From the NCBI RefSeq assembly GCF_022647885.1, contig NZ_JALCLM010000001.1:1720610-1784609 (forward strand): a DNA stretch of 64,000 bases, in the 5' to 3' direction. The position numbers were made by a program, and so were the translations under genes. A model generated the notes under the pieces. The model was not told where the DNA came from, did no database searches, and saw only the letters and a program-made list of their open reading frames with translations. This document shows positions 1 to 8,487 of the stretch, piece after piece. Numbering within the stretch: position 1 is the stretch's first letter; the number at the start of each line of letters is the position of its first letter. The stretch is from Bifidobacterium sp. (GTDB lineage: Bacteria > Actinomycetota > Actinomycetes > Actinomycetales > Bifidobacteriaceae).

Positions 1-695
1 GCTACAGCTCGAACGTGCCCGAGTGCCGATGAGCGTAATAACACATCTTCTGGCAAGGTACACACACTGTCGAATCCTGCAGGATGAGCTATGTATTGCT
101 TGATGGCTTCATCCCAGGTCATTGAACGAAGTACTTCAACAATTCTTCCAAGCACCACAAACGCCCCATTGGAATAACTCAAAGGTCCGCCAACTGACGT
201 TCTAGCAGGAAAATCACTGATATATCGAACATAGCGTTCCACACAATCATCACCTCGTCCGAGGTGCCTTGGGAATACATCTCCCTCAATACCACTGGTG
301 TGGTTCATCAGATGACGTATGGTGCAGTGTTTCGAAAAATCGATTGAGCCGCGTAACTCATACGAACCCAACACCTCTTCAATACTGGTGTCAAGATCAA
401 GTTTGTGCTCATCAATCAATTGAAAAGCCAACATAGTCGTCCAAATCTTTGACAAAGAACCGATTTGAAACACTGTATCGGCAAGCACCGGATACTGCGT
501 TGCAGTACTAATGACGCCCGCATACGCGCTCAGCATCTTGGGATGGTCTGCATCAGAACTATCCAGTATTCCTATCTGCGCTCCAGGAACCCCATACCGC
601 TGCATTTGATCTTGCAAAAGAGCGTACAGCTCATGCTGTGATATCTCTGTGCCTGACGTCCCGCCTTGCATCGAAGCTTCTTGCATACTGTGCAT
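1..695 (-). CDS. Beta-lactamase-fold serine hydrolase (class C / D-aminopeptidase-like), 3' end outside window
   Basis: Reading the minus strand from ATG at 695 gives 231 residues, open to the window edge. The protein has the serine hydrolase signature S80-L-S-K83 and the class C second motif Y174-S-N176, plus the HLMNHTSGI and PLSYSNGAF segments typical of the family (beta-lactamase, esterase EstB, D-aminopeptidase). The C-terminal third motif lies outside the window. ATGs at 686 and 671 are in-frame alternatives, and an in-frame stop at 731-729 caps the frame. The N-terminus is polar with no signal peptide or lipobox, so a cytosolic location is inferred. It follows the OppF-like gene after 92 bp on the same strand, suggesting a role in hydrolysing imported peptides. 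The substrate (D-amino peptide, ester or amide) cannot be told from sequence. Confidence 0.85.
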   Translation of the reverse strand, partial: MHSMQEASMQGGTSGTEISQHELYALLQDQMQRYGVPGAQIGILDSSDADHPKMLSAYAGVISTATQYPVLADTVFQIGSLSKIWTTMLAFQLIDEHKLDLDTSIEEVLGSYELRGSIDFSKHCTIRHLMNHTSGIEGDVFPRHLGRGDDCVERYVRYISDFPARTSVGGPLSYSNGAFVVLGRIVEVLRSMTWDEAIKQYIAHPAGFDSVCTLPEDVLLRSSALGHVRAV

Positions 696-787
696 AACGT
701 TCCGATCTATTGGAAATATACTGCCCAATCATGATTCTTAGTGCCGCGAGCGCAGCAGTATTTACGAGACTGCTATGGCCGCTACTG

Positions 788-1627
788 TCACAGCATCCCT
801 GAGTAAGCCGGTAAATGCCCCAACCCATCGGGTACTGGAATGGCATTGAGCAGATTCTGTGTGTACTCTTCCTGAGGATGCTCCCACACGTCCTCTGTGG
901 GACCACTTTCTACAATCTTTCCTCCGTTCATCACGACCACTCGTGAGGCGATTAGACGTACCACAGAAAGATCATGACTGATGAAGAGTAGTGACGTCCC
1001 TTGTTTCGCAGCTATATCGCGCATCAGTAACGCCGTTTTTGCTTGTAACGATGCGTCCAAAGAAGCTATTGGCTCGTCGCCAATAAGCAGTGTAGGCGAT
1101 GATGCCATGACTCTGGCTATAGCAATTCTTTGACGTTGCCCACCCGAAAATTGATGTGGAAGTTTGTCAGCATCACTGACTTCCAATTCCACCTGAGCTA
1201 GCAGCTCCTCAACCGACGGTGCTTCGATTGGACTGACGCGACGCGCATCTTCGATCTGCGAGCGAACGCTACGCCGCGGGTTGAGTGAAGCGTAAGGATT
1301 CTGAAACACCATTTGGATACGGCGAAGAGATGGCTCCCTGCGCCGGAATTTGAGAGGCGTTATTGGCACATCTTGGTAGGTTGCCTTCCCTTGAGTGCTC
1401 TCCACAAGGCCGCAAATCACGCGAGCTAAAGTTGATTTTCCGCAACCTGATTCTCCAACAAGACCGACAACTTCACCAGGCTTAACGCTGAGATCGACAC
1501 CCCGAACTGCGTGGACAATTTTTCCCCCACTTTTGTAGTCCACATGAATGTCGCTGAGTTCTAAACCATGTTCGATGTGTGCTAAATCAGCGAACTCTTG
1601 TTGTTGTACTCTCACTGTATTACTCAT
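788..1627 (-). CDS. oppF: Oligopeptide/dipeptide ABC transporter ATPase, OppF/DppF type
   Basis: One of the two ATP-binding subunits that power the peptide importer encoded here. It has Walker A GESGCGKST (residues 58-66), the signature SGGQRQRI, Walker B with DEP (LLIGDEPIASLD) and the switch histidine in ISHDL. At 279 residues it is shorter than many OppF proteins because the C-terminal extension is nearly absent. It starts at ATG 1627, overlapping the stop of the preceding ATPase gene by 4 bp, so translation is probably coupled. It is the last transporter gene before the beta-lactamase-fold hydrolase. Peptide specificity of the family is set by the binding protein, so the symbol is family-level only. 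Confidence 0.92.
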   Translation of the reverse strand: MSNTVRVQQQEFADLAHIEHGLELSDIHVDYKSGGKIVHAVRGVDLSVKPGEVVGLVGESGCGKSTLARVICGLVESTQGKATYQDVPITPLKFRRREPSLRRIQMVFQNPYASLNPRRSVRSQIEDARRVSPIEAPSVEELLAQVELEVSDADKLPHQFSGGQRQRIAIARVMASSPTLLIGDEPIASLDASLQAKTALLMRDIAAKQGTSLLFISHDLSVVRLIASRVVVMNGGKIVESGPTEDVWEHPQEEYTQNLLNAIPVPDGLGHLPAYSGML

Positions 1628-2547
1628 CTCTCGCCTCCTTCATCAAGGGCTGCGGGATTTGTTGATATTGCCTCGATGCCGCCAGTCTCAGCTGTATCCT
1701 CAAGTGTGGATTCAACTCTGGTAGGAAGAGACTCAATCAAACTCACGGTATATGGATGTTGTGGATGTCGAATAATGTCATATCTGCTGGCAACTTCGAC
1801 TATCTCTCCATGGCGCATAACAGCAATCGTGTCTGCCAAAGCAGACATCACTCCTAGATCATGGGTAATTAGCACAATTGTCAAACCGAAACGTTGATTA
1901 AGATCCTTGAGCAGATGGAGTATGCCAGCTTGCACAGTCACATCAAGTGCCGTGGTGGGTTCGTCGGCAATTAATACTCGCGAATCGCATGACAACGCTA
2001 AAGCAATAGCGATGCGTTGAAGCTGTCCTCCTGAGAATTCATGTGGGTACCGTTCTAATGCAGCTTGAGGATCCGGAATTTTCACTAGCTTAAGCAGTTC
2101 AAGCGCTCGTTCCTTCGATTCGTGTGCATTGAGATGAAGATGATGCCGAATTCCATCTGTCAACTGGCGCTCGATGGATAGCATCGGATGGAGACTTGAT
2201 GTCGGATCTTGAAACACCATAGAGATACGACGACCTCGATAGGTATTGAGCTGCTTTTCTTTTAGCGATAGCAAATCCACGCCGTCTCCGTACACGATCG
2301 ATCCACTGAGTTTGGCATCCTCGGGAGGCAAACCCATAATCGACATTCCCGTAAGTGTTTTTCCTGAACCTGATTCACCAGCTAAACCGTTGATGCGTCC
2401 TGGTTCTATATCGATAGACACATGATTCAACAAAGTCGTGCCATGCAGCTCGAGGCTAAGATCTCGTATGGAGATACCGACGGGTTTTCCTTGATCGGCA
2501 AATAATGACGTTTGATGAGGCTCTCCAACCTTCGTATTTGTACTCAT
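1624..2547 (-). CDS. oppD: Oligopeptide/dipeptide ABC transporter ATPase, OppD/DppD type
   Basis: Partner ATPase of the peptide importer, 307 residues. Visible motifs are Walker A GESGSGKT, signature FSGGQLQRIAIA, Walker B VLIADEPTTALD and the H-loop LITHDLG. The LISLDP-like segment reads MVFQDPTSSLHPML, normal for OppD. The C-terminal part (HPQHPYTVSLIESLP) is the start of the oligopeptide-transporter C-terminal region. It overlaps the upstream permease gene and the downstream ATPase gene by 4 bp each, so this is a tightly coupled operon. The product should sit at the cytoplasmic face of the membrane as a heterodimer with the neighbouring ATPase. Substrate is not predictable. Confidence 0.92.
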   Translation of the reverse strand: MSTNTKVGEPHQTSLFADQGKPVGISIRDLSLELHGTTLLNHVSIDIEPGRINGLAGESGSGKTLTGMSIMGLPPEDAKLSGSIVYGDGVDLLSLKEKQLNTYRGRRISMVFQDPTSSLHPMLSIERQLTDGIRHHLHLNAHESKERALELLKLVKIPDPQAALERYPHEFSGGQLQRIAIALALSCDSRVLIADEPTTALDVTVQAGILHLLKDLNQRFGLTIVLITHDLGVMSALADTIAVMRHGEIVEVASRYDIIRHPQHPYTVSLIESLPTRVESTLEDTAETGGIEAISTNPAALDEGGER

Positions 2548-3500
2548 TGTGCCCCCTCAGTACCTGCGTAACTTCTGTCAAACCAATCACGGACTGCATC
2601 ACCAACGAAATTCTCAGCAATCACGACTGTAAAAATAGCCAATCCTGGGAAGAAGGCTAGCCACCATGAGGACATTCTCATTACGCCCTCTGACACCATG
2701 GCACCCCATTCTGCAGTGGGTGGCGTAGCGCCTAACCCCAGGAACGATAGGCCTGAGAGCGTCAGTAGGCAATCACCTAGATCAACAAAAGCCATAACAA
2801 AAATATGCGGCATGATGTTAGGAAAGACATCTTTAAATAAGGATGTGATAGGTCCAGTACCTAACAATCTGCCTGCAATCACGAATTCTGAATTTCGATA
2901 GCCGATAACCAAGGAGCGCACAAGTCGTGCATAAGTCGGCCAACTCACCAACACAACAGCAAGAATGGCATTACGGATACTCGGCCCAAGAGCAGCTGAA
3001 ATCACCATGGCTAGAATCGTCGAGGGAAATGCGAACACCAAGTCGGTGACTCGCATGAATATTTCATCAATAATGCCCCCGAAATATCCGGCGAATGCGC
3101 CAATAGCGCTGCCAATCACCACCGAGAACAGCACCAAGAGAATAGAAGAAGGAATAGAAATACGCGAGGCAGATAACACTCGTGAAAATACATCTCGCCC
3201 TAAGGTATCAGTGCCAAATAGATGCTCTGCACTCGGTGCTTGAAGTCGTACTCCGCTTTGGTCTAAGGGATCGTATGGAGAAATCAGTGGCGCAGCAATC
3301 ATGATTAGCACCCACAATATAATGAGTGTCAGTCCAATAATGACCAAAGGTTTTTTCCATACACCCGAAATGTGTAGACGTCGTTTGTTAAGTTTTTTAG
3401 CAACTTTTGGAGGCAAATCAGGCAATCCCTGAGGAACAAGCGCAGCAACAGGCCGACTTCCAGACTCAGAAGGTATTGAAGTAATTTCAGGGGAAGTCAT
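2544..3500 (-). CDS. oppC: Oligopeptide ABC transporter permease, OppC/DppC type
   Basis: Inner-membrane permease of 318 residues. A basic, proline-containing cytosolic N-terminus of about 50 residues is followed by a first membrane segment (LVIIGLTLIILWVLIMIAAP). The extracytoplasmic stretch YDPLDQ...HLFGTDTLGRDVFSRVL is the hallmark of the OppC N-terminal domain. About five further helices carry the binding-protein-dependent permease (EAA-type) domain. The start overlaps the OppB-like stop by 4 bp and the end overlaps the OppD-like start by 4 bp. It should pair with the OppB-like subunit to form the translocation pore. Confidence 0.92.
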   Translation of the reverse strand: MTSPEITSIPSESGSRPVAALVPQGLPDLPPKVAKKLNKRRLHISGVWKKPLVIIGLTLIILWVLIMIAAPLISPYDPLDQSGVRLQAPSAEHLFGTDTLGRDVFSRVLSASRISIPSSILLVLFSVVIGSAIGAFAGYFGGIIDEIFMRVTDLVFAFPSTILAMVISAALGPSIRNAILAVVLVSWPTYARLVRSLVIGYRNSEFVIAGRLLGTGPITSLFKDVFPNIMPHIFVMAFVDLGDCLLTLSGLSFLGLGATPPTAEWGAMVSEGVMRMSSWWLAFFPGLAIFTVVIAENFVGDAVRDWFDRSYAGTEGAQ

Positions 3501-4585
3501 TTGATTCTCACTCTCTTATCCACGAAACCGGTGATGATATCAACAGCGAAGTTCACGCCGATATATACAACGCCAATCACAATGCCCACACCCATAATTC
3601 CTTGTAAGTCGAGAGCCATCGTTGCTTTATATGCATATTGGCCTAAACCATTCCATGCAAAAATAGATTCTGTCATCACAGAACCAGTAATCAAACTAGC
3701 AAAAAGCAAGCCTGTCCGATTGAGAATTGGTACCGAAGCGCCTCGCAGAATGTAGCCAAACACTACTTTCCGCGATGATAAGCCTCTGGCCTTAGCAGAG
3801 GTCACATAATCTTGGTTCATCACTTCCAACACTGAAGAACGCACAAATCTCATCAAACTGCTTAAAAAGGCCGTAGCTAGAACAAAACCTGGTAAACACA
3901 AATGCCACAGCGCATTTGCGAATGTCGACCAATCTCCTGCGATCAGAGAATCAATGGTATAGAGCCCTGTAACAGTAGGGGGTGCTGTCATCCGCGAATC
4001 CAGTCTGCCCGACCCTGGGAAAAGTCCCAATTTATAAAATAACGTGTAGTAGCACAGCGCAGCCAGCCAGAAGGTCGGTATCGAGACACCACCAAGGGAG
4101 ATTACACGGATGAGTTGGTCAGCAAAACGACGATGGCGAAGAGCTGCATACAAACCAAGAAGCACGCCCAGGATGATTGTGATAATGAAGACAAAGCCAC
4201 CGAGTTCAAGTGTGGCGGGGAACACTGTTTTTAAATCGTCCAAAACCGGCTGTTTGGTGAGAAAGGATGTGCCAAAATCCAGATGAACGAGTCTCAGTAG
4301 ATAAATACCGTACTGAACCAGCAAGGGTTTATCCAGTCCAAGGCGAGCTCGTGCACGAGCCACAGCATCTGGGTCATTAGCTTCTTGCTCACCCAGAATG
4401 GAATTTACAGGGTCTGCAGGAACCAAGTTGGTGAGGATAAAAGTAATCAGCGTCACACCAAAAACAAGAAAAATGCTAATGAGCAAACGCTTCAATATAT
4501 AACGCAACAGCGGGTGGGAACCCCAAATCTTTGACAGAGATAGACCTTGTCTCTCAGGATGAACTACAGCTGTAGCAGTTGACAT
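3497..4585 (-). CDS. oppB: Oligopeptide ABC transporter permease, OppB/DppB type
   Basis: Membrane permease, about 362 residues, with an OppB-type first helix (LLISIFLVFGVTLITFILTN), the DPV...A motif region in the first loop and the GxxxxAxxHR-like cytosolic segment. The frame is open to a GTG at 4639, but ATG 4585 has a much better Shine-Dalgarno sequence (GAGGAG, 7-nt spacer), so I place the start there. That leaves 108 bp between this gene and the binding-protein gene, occupied by a GC-rich hairpin (4643-4684) that may reduce read-through into the permeases. The stop overlaps the OppC-like start by 4 bp. Confidence 0.9.
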   Translation of the reverse strand: MSTATAVVHPERQGLSLSKIWGSHPLLRYILKRLLISIFLVFGVTLITFILTNLVPADPVNSILGEQEANDPDAVARARARLGLDKPLLVQYGIYLLRLVHLDFGTSFLTKQPVLDDLKTVFPATLELGGFVFIITIILGVLLGLYAALRHRRFADQLIRVISLGGVSIPTFWLAALCYYTLFYKLGLFPGSGRLDSRMTAPPTVTGLYTIDSLIAGDWSTFANALWHLCLPGFVLATAFLSSLMRFVRSSVLEVMNQDYVTSAKARGLSSRKVVFGYILRGASVPILNRTGLLFASLITGSVMTESIFAWNGLGQYAYKATMALDLQGIMGVGIVIGVVYIGVNFAVDIITGFVDKRVRIK

Positions 4586-4642
4586 AAGCACACTCCTCAC
4601 CGAATTATGTCCGGTTTGTTCAATATTTATCTCAGACACGCC

Positions 4643-4684
4643 TCTCGGCTCGGTCTCACAAAGTAAACAGTGACCGAGCCGAGA
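4643..4684 (-). promoter_or_regulatory. Intercistronic hairpin between binding-protein and permease genes
   Basis: An 11-bp perfect stem (TCTCGGCTCGG at 4643-4653 with CCGAGCCGAGA at 4674-4684) extends inward through a small bulge to a few more pairs. It begins 10 bp downstream of the binding-protein stop codon and lacks a clear T-run, so it looks more like an attenuator or 3'-end stabiliser than a full terminator. Such hairpins commonly raise binding-protein levels over the permeases; here that is inference. Confidence 0.6.
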
Positions 4685-4693
4685 AAACGGACT

Positions 4694-6325
4694 TTAGTGA
4701 ATAACCGTGAAATCGATATTGTTCAGCAGATCGTATTGCACATCCGATAGCTTCGTCGAAGTGACAATACTGGTTCCCTGAGTGACCAAGGGCACGAAGG
4801 GACTTTGCTTATTTAACGATTCCTGAAGTTTCTGCCATGCCTTTGCACGAGCGTCGTTCCCGCTGGCACTCTGAGCAGCTTCAACCAGAGGCATGATGTC
4901 ATCTGCTGATTCTGATGCCTTCCAGCCATTCGAAGCAGCGGCCCCTGAAGTGGTGTACCAACCTGTTCTCTTAGAAATATTCTGATCTGGTGTGAACACC
5001 AAATAATCAGAAGGATCCGGATAGTCAGCACCCCAGGTGCTCAAACCAGCTTGGAATTTACCAGATCTGAAGGTATCCAGCCTTGTTGTTGTGGGCTGAC
5101 CAACTAGCTTAATATTCACCCCTAGCTCTTTCATATCTGACTGGAATAGCTGAGCAACTTGTGTAGCCTCATCATCATCAGAGGAGTACAAGAATTGGAT
5201 CTCTTCACCGTCGTAACCCGAAGCAGCAAGTTCAGTCTTAGCTGTTTTTAGATTCTTCTTGTTTTCAGAGGAAGAGCTGAGTGCTCCAAGGAAAGAGTTT
5301 GGTACGATGCCGAATGCCTGGACGGAGCCTTTTCCATATACCTTGATGTATTTGTCGTAGCTAAGAGCGTGACGTACGGCACTCACAAACTTAGTGTTTG
5401 AAGCTTTGCCGCCATATTGAGAATCCGCATTAAACCACAGGAAAGTGGTTGATCCGGAAGGACCAGATGAAACATGTGCCTCTGACGACGTCAGCTGCTG
5501 AGCCTCATCATTATTGATATCCATAGCCACATCCGTGGTGCCGGCCTTGATATTCGTCAACTGAGTTGAGGAATCAACATTGTTAATGATGATTTTGTCG
5601 TATTTTGGTTTTTGACCGACGTACTTAGGATTTCGTTTCAGCACTACTTTGGAGTCCATAGACACCGAATCAAATTGATAAGGACCTGAACCTACAGAAT
5701 TTTTATTGAGATAGGACTCTGCCCCATCATTCTCACTGAGCTTGCCGCCATTCGCTTCTACTACTGATTTCTCGACTATGCCAAGGTTGACACTAGGAAG
5801 GATATACGGGATTGACGGGTTCGCAGTTTCACTGGTCAAAGTAAGCGTGGTGTCATTGACTTTCGCAACAGTTACACCGTCAAGATAGAAGGAAGGGTTA
5901 CCTTTGATGCTTTGTACTCGCTGGTATGAATACACGATGTCATCAACGGTCACCTTCTTGCCATCTGCAAAGTAATGATCGCCATTCAGTGTCAGCGTTA
6001 CGACTTTATTGTCTGCTGACATCTTATATTTGCAGACTTCCGGCTGAGGGGAGTTCATATCATTGTCGACAAACTTCAACGCACTTTGGTATGTTGCTCG
6101 AAGCATCATAACTGTTGACGTCTCAAAACTTCTCGCTGGATCCATGGTAATGAGATCGAATGAGCTGTCAACAACTAAAGAGCCGCTGTCAGATTGTGAA
6201 GAAGCTGCGTTTTGTGAACCTTCCGCACCTCCACATGCAGCAGTGGCCAATAAAGCCAATGTTGCCAGGCCTGCTGTTAGGCATTTGATTAGGCCTGATC
6301 GCCTATTGCTGGGATTTCTGTTCAT
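4694..6325 (-). CDS. oppA: Oligopeptide-binding lipoprotein (extracellular solute-binding protein family 5)
   Basis: Substrate-binding lipoprotein of the importer, about 543 residues. The start at ATG 6325 gives a classic lipoprotein signal: basic MNRNPSNRRSG, a hydrophobic core, then the lipobox region LLATAAC with the lipidated cysteine. The mature protein begins with a Ser/Gln-rich linker. Family 5 features include the DPARSFE region, 'DGKKVTVDDIVYSYQR' and a YPDPSDYLVF segment near the C-terminus. The frame is open to ATG 6349, but the later start has AGAGGAAG upstream and a proper signal peptide. It is the first gene of the transporter operon, divergent from the glutamine amidotransferase gene. 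The ligand is unknown; family members bind di- or oligopeptides or other small molecules. Confidence 0.93.
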   Translation of the reverse strand: MNRNPSNRRSGLIKCLTAGLATLALLATAACGGAEGSQNAASSQSDSGSLVVDSSFDLITMDPARSFETSTVMMLRATYQSALKFVDNDMNSPQPEVCKYKMSADNKVVTLTLNGDHYFADGKKVTVDDIVYSYQRVQSIKGNPSFYLDGVTVAKVNDTTLTLTSETANPSIPYILPSVNLGIVEKSVVEANGGKLSENDGAESYLNKNSVGSGPYQFDSVSMDSKVVLKRNPKYVGQKPKYDKIIINNVDSSTQLTNIKAGTTDVAMDINNDEAQQLTSSEAHVSSGPSGSTTFLWFNADSQYGGKASNTKFVSAVRHALSYDKYIKVYGKGSVQAFGIVPNSFLGALSSSSENKKNLKTAKTELAASGYDGEEIQFLYSSDDDEATQVAQLFQSDMKELGVNIKLVGQPTTTRLDTFRSGKFQAGLSTWGADYPDPSDYLVFTPDQNISKRTGWYTTSGAAASNGWKASESADDIMPLVEAAQSASGNDARAKAWQKLQESLNKQSPFVPLVTQGTSIVTSTKLSDVQYDLLNNIDFTVIH

Positions 6326-6592
6326 TGGGGGTGTCTTCCTCTCAGTCATTAGCTGTGATGCTCAAACGATGCCGTTTCTTTGTTTCCTACGTATGTCGCT
6401 TTGTTACGGTGACGTTATCGAAAGTCTGAAAATTTGCGCAACCAGATGGAAACTAGAGGAAGATAATCTTGAATTCGTTAGATATTTCGAAAAAACTCGT
6501 ATGTCGCCATATTTTTGAGAACATCAATATGCATGCAATCTACGATTCATCACTCGTTTGCATGTTCACACTGCTCAAGGAAAGACACCATC

Positions 6593-7327
6593 ATGACTCA
6601 GGATTCGCCAGCAGAAGGCACCATTTTGGTAATACAGAATTCAAAGAATTCTGGTCCACGTCGCTTGATCCCATGGCTGGCAGCCCATCAACTGTCGACA
6701 GACATTGTATTCGCTACTGATTTACAACACGAAGATATTAATCAACGCGCTGGAATTATTATTCTAGGAGGCGCCCCTCTCCCTAACCAAGATATCGACT
6801 TTCCGTGGCTTCCGCTGGAACGCGACATTGTTGCTGCTGCCGTACAACACAGCATTCCAACACTTGGCATCTGTTTAGGTGCCCAATTACTTGCTGTTGT
6901 TGCCGGTGGAACAGTTGAGAGACGTGTGTTACCCCCCGAACACGGCATGTGTCGCATTACCAACATTCCTGACGCAGCACAGTCAGATGACGTGTTCAAG
7001 CATTTACCAGCCTCATATCCCATGACAGAAAACCACGTTGATGCGATAACGAAACTGCCAGACACCGCTATACATTTGGCTTATTCTTCTCGATGCCCAA
7101 ATCAAGCTTTCAAAATTGGCTCATGCGCATGGGGGGTGCAATTCCACCCTGAAGTCAGTGCAGACAATATCATATCTTGGGATGCACAGGAGCAAGATGC
7201 GATAGCCAGAGACGGGTATAACTGGCAAGAGTTGGTGGAAGGTGCAGTCAAGCACAAGGATGTCAACACGCAAGTCGCACAAACACTAATTTCGAGCTTC
7301 GCCTCATACTGCCGATATGCTGATTAG
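6593..7327 (+). CDS. Class I glutamine amidotransferase-like hydrolase (GuaA-like GATase domain only)
   Basis: Stand-alone class I amidotransferase of 244 residues. The nucleophile elbow is GICLGAQLLA and the catalytic His-Glu pair is in VQFHPEVS, so the Cys-His-Glu triad is intact. No synthase domain follows. Relatives annotated 'GMP synthase-like glutamine amidotransferase' include gamma-glutamyl hydrolases, so cleavage of gamma-glutamyl compounds is possible but not shown. ATG 6593 is chosen because AAGGAAAG lies upstream; the frame is open to 6515. It is transcribed divergently from the binding-protein gene and converges with the M19 dipeptidase gene, separated by a hairpin. No signal peptide. 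Confidence 0.85.
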   Translation: MTQDSPAEGTILVIQNSKNSGPRRLIPWLAAHQLSTDIVFATDLQHEDINQRAGIIILGGAPLPNQDIDFPWLPLERDIVAAAVQHSIPTLGICLGAQLLAVVAGGTVERRVLPPEHGMCRITNIPDAAQSDDVFKHLPASYPMTENHVDAITKLPDTAIHLAYSSRCPNQAFKIGSCAWGVQFHPEVSADNIISWDAQEQDAIARDGYNWQELVEGAVKHKDVNTQVAQTLISSFASYCRYAD

Positions 7328-7338
7328 CATCAGCGTAT

Positions 7339-7380
7339 GGTGTGCTTGCCGCGGGTGGTCAGCACCGCAGCAAGCACACC
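7339..7380. terminator. Bidirectional terminator-like hairpin
   Basis: An 11-bp perfect stem (GGTGTGCTTGC at 7339-7349 with GCAAGCACACC at 7370-7380) lies between the convergent amidotransferase and M19 dipeptidase genes. The loop can form a few additional GC pairs. There is no long T-run on either side. Confidence 0.65.
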
Positions 7381-7391
7381 GTCTTAAGAAC

Positions 7392-8450
7392 TCAAACGGC
7401 GACCGCATCTTCAGATAGCGACATAAAGGAACGGTAAGCGCTATCGCTTGCCTCAAGTACACGTAAAGCATTTTTCCAACCCAGCTTGTTCAGATCCTCT
7501 TCAGACCATCCTCGCTGGCGCAAAATATCAAACAACTGCTGATAGCAACCGACATTTGACATGCCCTCTGGCATCAGGTCATCACCGTCAAAATCGCCGC
7601 CAACACCAACGTAATCAACGCCCATAGCCTCTCTCGCACACTCAACGTGGTCGGCTATCATTTCTACTGTCACCGTTGGTTTTGTACCGTGTTCTCCATC
7701 GTTATGCCACTGCCACAGCTCCTGCGACACAAAAATTGGAACGAAGGTAATCATCTGTACTCCCCCGTTGTTGACCAACATATGCTGCACATCCTCAGGC
7801 ACATTGCGTGGATGAGGATTGACTGCAAAGCAAGAAGAGTGTGAAAACATCACCGGTACGCAAGACGTTTCAAGCGCATCCCTCATGGTTTCTGCCGACA
7901 CATGAGCAAGGTCAACTAGCATACCTATTCGATTCATTTCTTTGACTACTGCTCTGCCTCGATCATTGAGACCCTCCCACAGACGCTCCCCTACTGCAGC
8001 ATCGGCAAATTCTGTGGTCTTATTCCAGGTAAGCGTCATATATCTCACGCCCAGCGCAGCATATTGTCTGAGCACAGCAAGGTTATTTGCAATCTGATGT
8101 CCTCCCTCAATACCAATCAGAGATGCAATTCTGCTTTGATGATGTGCTGAACGAATATCATCAGCCGTTCTGGCAAACATGAAGTCCCGAGGATAGCGCT
8201 CACACATACGTCTGATGAAATCAATTTGCTCAAGCGTCGCTATTACCGCATCCCCTCCTTGATAGTCACTGTGCACGTAAGCCGACCAAAACTGTGCCAT
8301 ATAGTTTCCTCTGCGCAGTTTGGGTATATCTGTCTGCAAGGTCTGTGGGAGCTCCTGATCGATGCCTTCAACACTATAGTGTCGATGTGCCCTTGCCTCC
8401 CACGGCAGATCATTATGGCCGTCAATAACTGGGATACCGCGATAATTCAT
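7392..8450 (-). CDS. Membrane dipeptidase (renal dipeptidase), peptidase family M19
   Basis: Zinc dipeptidase of 352 residues. All expected metal ligands are visible: H12 and D14 (DGHND), E115 (IGIEGGHQ), H183 (DLAHVS) and H204 (MFSHSS). Family enzymes hydrolyse dipeptides, including those with a C-terminal D-residue, and some beta-lactams. Despite the family name there is no signal peptide or membrane helix, so the bacterial enzyme should be cytosolic. GAGGACTAC precedes the ATG at 8450. It follows the P1 peptidase gene after 37 bp on the same strand and likely shares its transcript. Confidence 0.93.
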   Translation of the reverse strand: MNYRGIPVIDGHNDLPWEARAHRHYSVEGIDQELPQTLQTDIPKLRRGNYMAQFWSAYVHSDYQGGDAVIATLEQIDFIRRMCERYPRDFMFARTADDIRSAHHQSRIASLIGIEGGHQIANNLAVLRQYAALGVRYMTLTWNKTTEFADAAVGERLWEGLNDRGRAVVKEMNRIGMLVDLAHVSAETMRDALETSCVPVMFSHSSCFAVNPHPRNVPEDVQHMLVNNGGVQMITFVPIFVSQELWQWHNDGEHGTKPTVTVEMIADHVECAREAMGVDYVGVGGDFDGDDLMPEGMSNVGCYQQLFDILRQRGWSEEDLNKLGWKNALRVLEASDSAYRSFMSLSEDAVAV

Positions 8451-8487
8451 GTAGTCCTCGCTTCATTGGTTTATTAAAAAATTCGTT

